DNA of 7,565 nucleotides from Oscillospiraceae bacterium (GTDB taxonomy: Bacteria; Bacillota; Clostridia; Oscillospirales; Ruminococcaceae), in contig JAGBFZ010000333.1 of the NCBI GenBank assembly GCA_018110855.1, positions 1-7,565 of the forward strand, in the 5' to 3' direction. The position numbers were made by a program, and so were the translations under genes. Positions 7,505-7,565 of the stretch are shown here, one piece after another. How positions within the stretch are numbered: position 1 is the stretch's first letter; the number at the start of each line of letters is the position of its first letter. The notes under the pieces were generated by a model, which was not told the origin of the DNA, searched no databases, and was given only the letters and a program-made list of their open reading frames with translations.

Positions 7505-7565
7505 AGCCCATTCCCTCCATTTCATAGATAAATATTTCCTCAAGAGAAAGGGGAATAAGGTCGAG
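7482..7565 (-). CDS. ABC transporter ATP-binding protein, C-terminal fragment (5' part beyond window)
   Basis: Reading the minus strand from the window edge gives 27 residues ending in TAA at 7482-7484: LDLIPLSLEEIFIYEMEGMG then YDAGQLV. The pattern PLSLEEIFIYEMEGMGYD matches the usual C-terminal end of ABC-2 exporter ATPases, where a Leu-Glu-Glu-Ile-Phe element closes the protein. None of the Walker or signature motifs is visible because they lie beyond the window. The frame overlaps the permease start by 23 bases, which is typical of an ATPase-permease pair made from one mRNA. The family assignment rests on this short tail and on the permease that follows. Confidence 0.8.
   Translation of the reverse strand, partial: LDLIPLSLEEIFIYEMEGMGYDAGQLV
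7513..7518 (-). promoter_or_regulatory. Ribosome-binding site of the permease inside the ATPase gene
   Basis: GGAGGG on the minus strand lies 8 bases before the ATG at 7504, within the ATPase codons for Met-Glu-Gly. It decides the permease start and suggests translational coupling. Confidence 0.75.

Overview
The window looks like chromosomal DNA from a low-to-moderate-GC Gram-positive bacterium. A Clostridia member of the Ruminococcus/Oscillospiraceae type is most likely. The evidence is strong AAGGAG/GGAGGG ribosome-binding sites, frequent ATA and AGA codons, a Gram-positive type cardiolipin synthase, a Cys-anchored Gly/Asn/Ser-rich lipoprotein and a Firmicutes-style ABC-2 exporter. The genus is inferred from style, not proven.

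Left half, plus strand (1-4341): three genes run in one direction with almost no space between them. They are the 3' three quarters of uvrB (excision-repair helicase subunit, cut by the window edge), a complete cardiolipin synthase (cls) whose ATG directly follows the uvrB stop codon, and a complete AI-2E/PerM-family membrane protein 18 bases further on. They look like one transcription unit. It ends at a strong hairpin at 4351-4390 that has a T-run on one side and an A-run on the other, so it can stop transcription from both sides.

Right half, minus strand (4397-7565): these genes converge on the same hairpin. In transcription order they are the last 27 codons of an ABC transporter ATPase (cut by the right edge), a large ABC-2 type permease (865 aa) overlapping it by 23 bases, and, after a 108-base gap, a small secreted lipoprotein (about 133 aa). 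The permease has nine predicted membrane spans and an unusual C-terminal domain of about 470 residues that should lie outside the cell. The lipoprotein carries an EF-hand-like Asp loop and an 11-residue repeat.

There are no RNA genes, CRISPR arrays, insertion sequences or phage genes, and no gene-free stretch longer than 300 bases. Most of the window is ordinary housekeeping and transport. The parts of unknown function are the outer domain of the permease and the lipoprotein next to it. I see no convincing evidence for a wholly new system.
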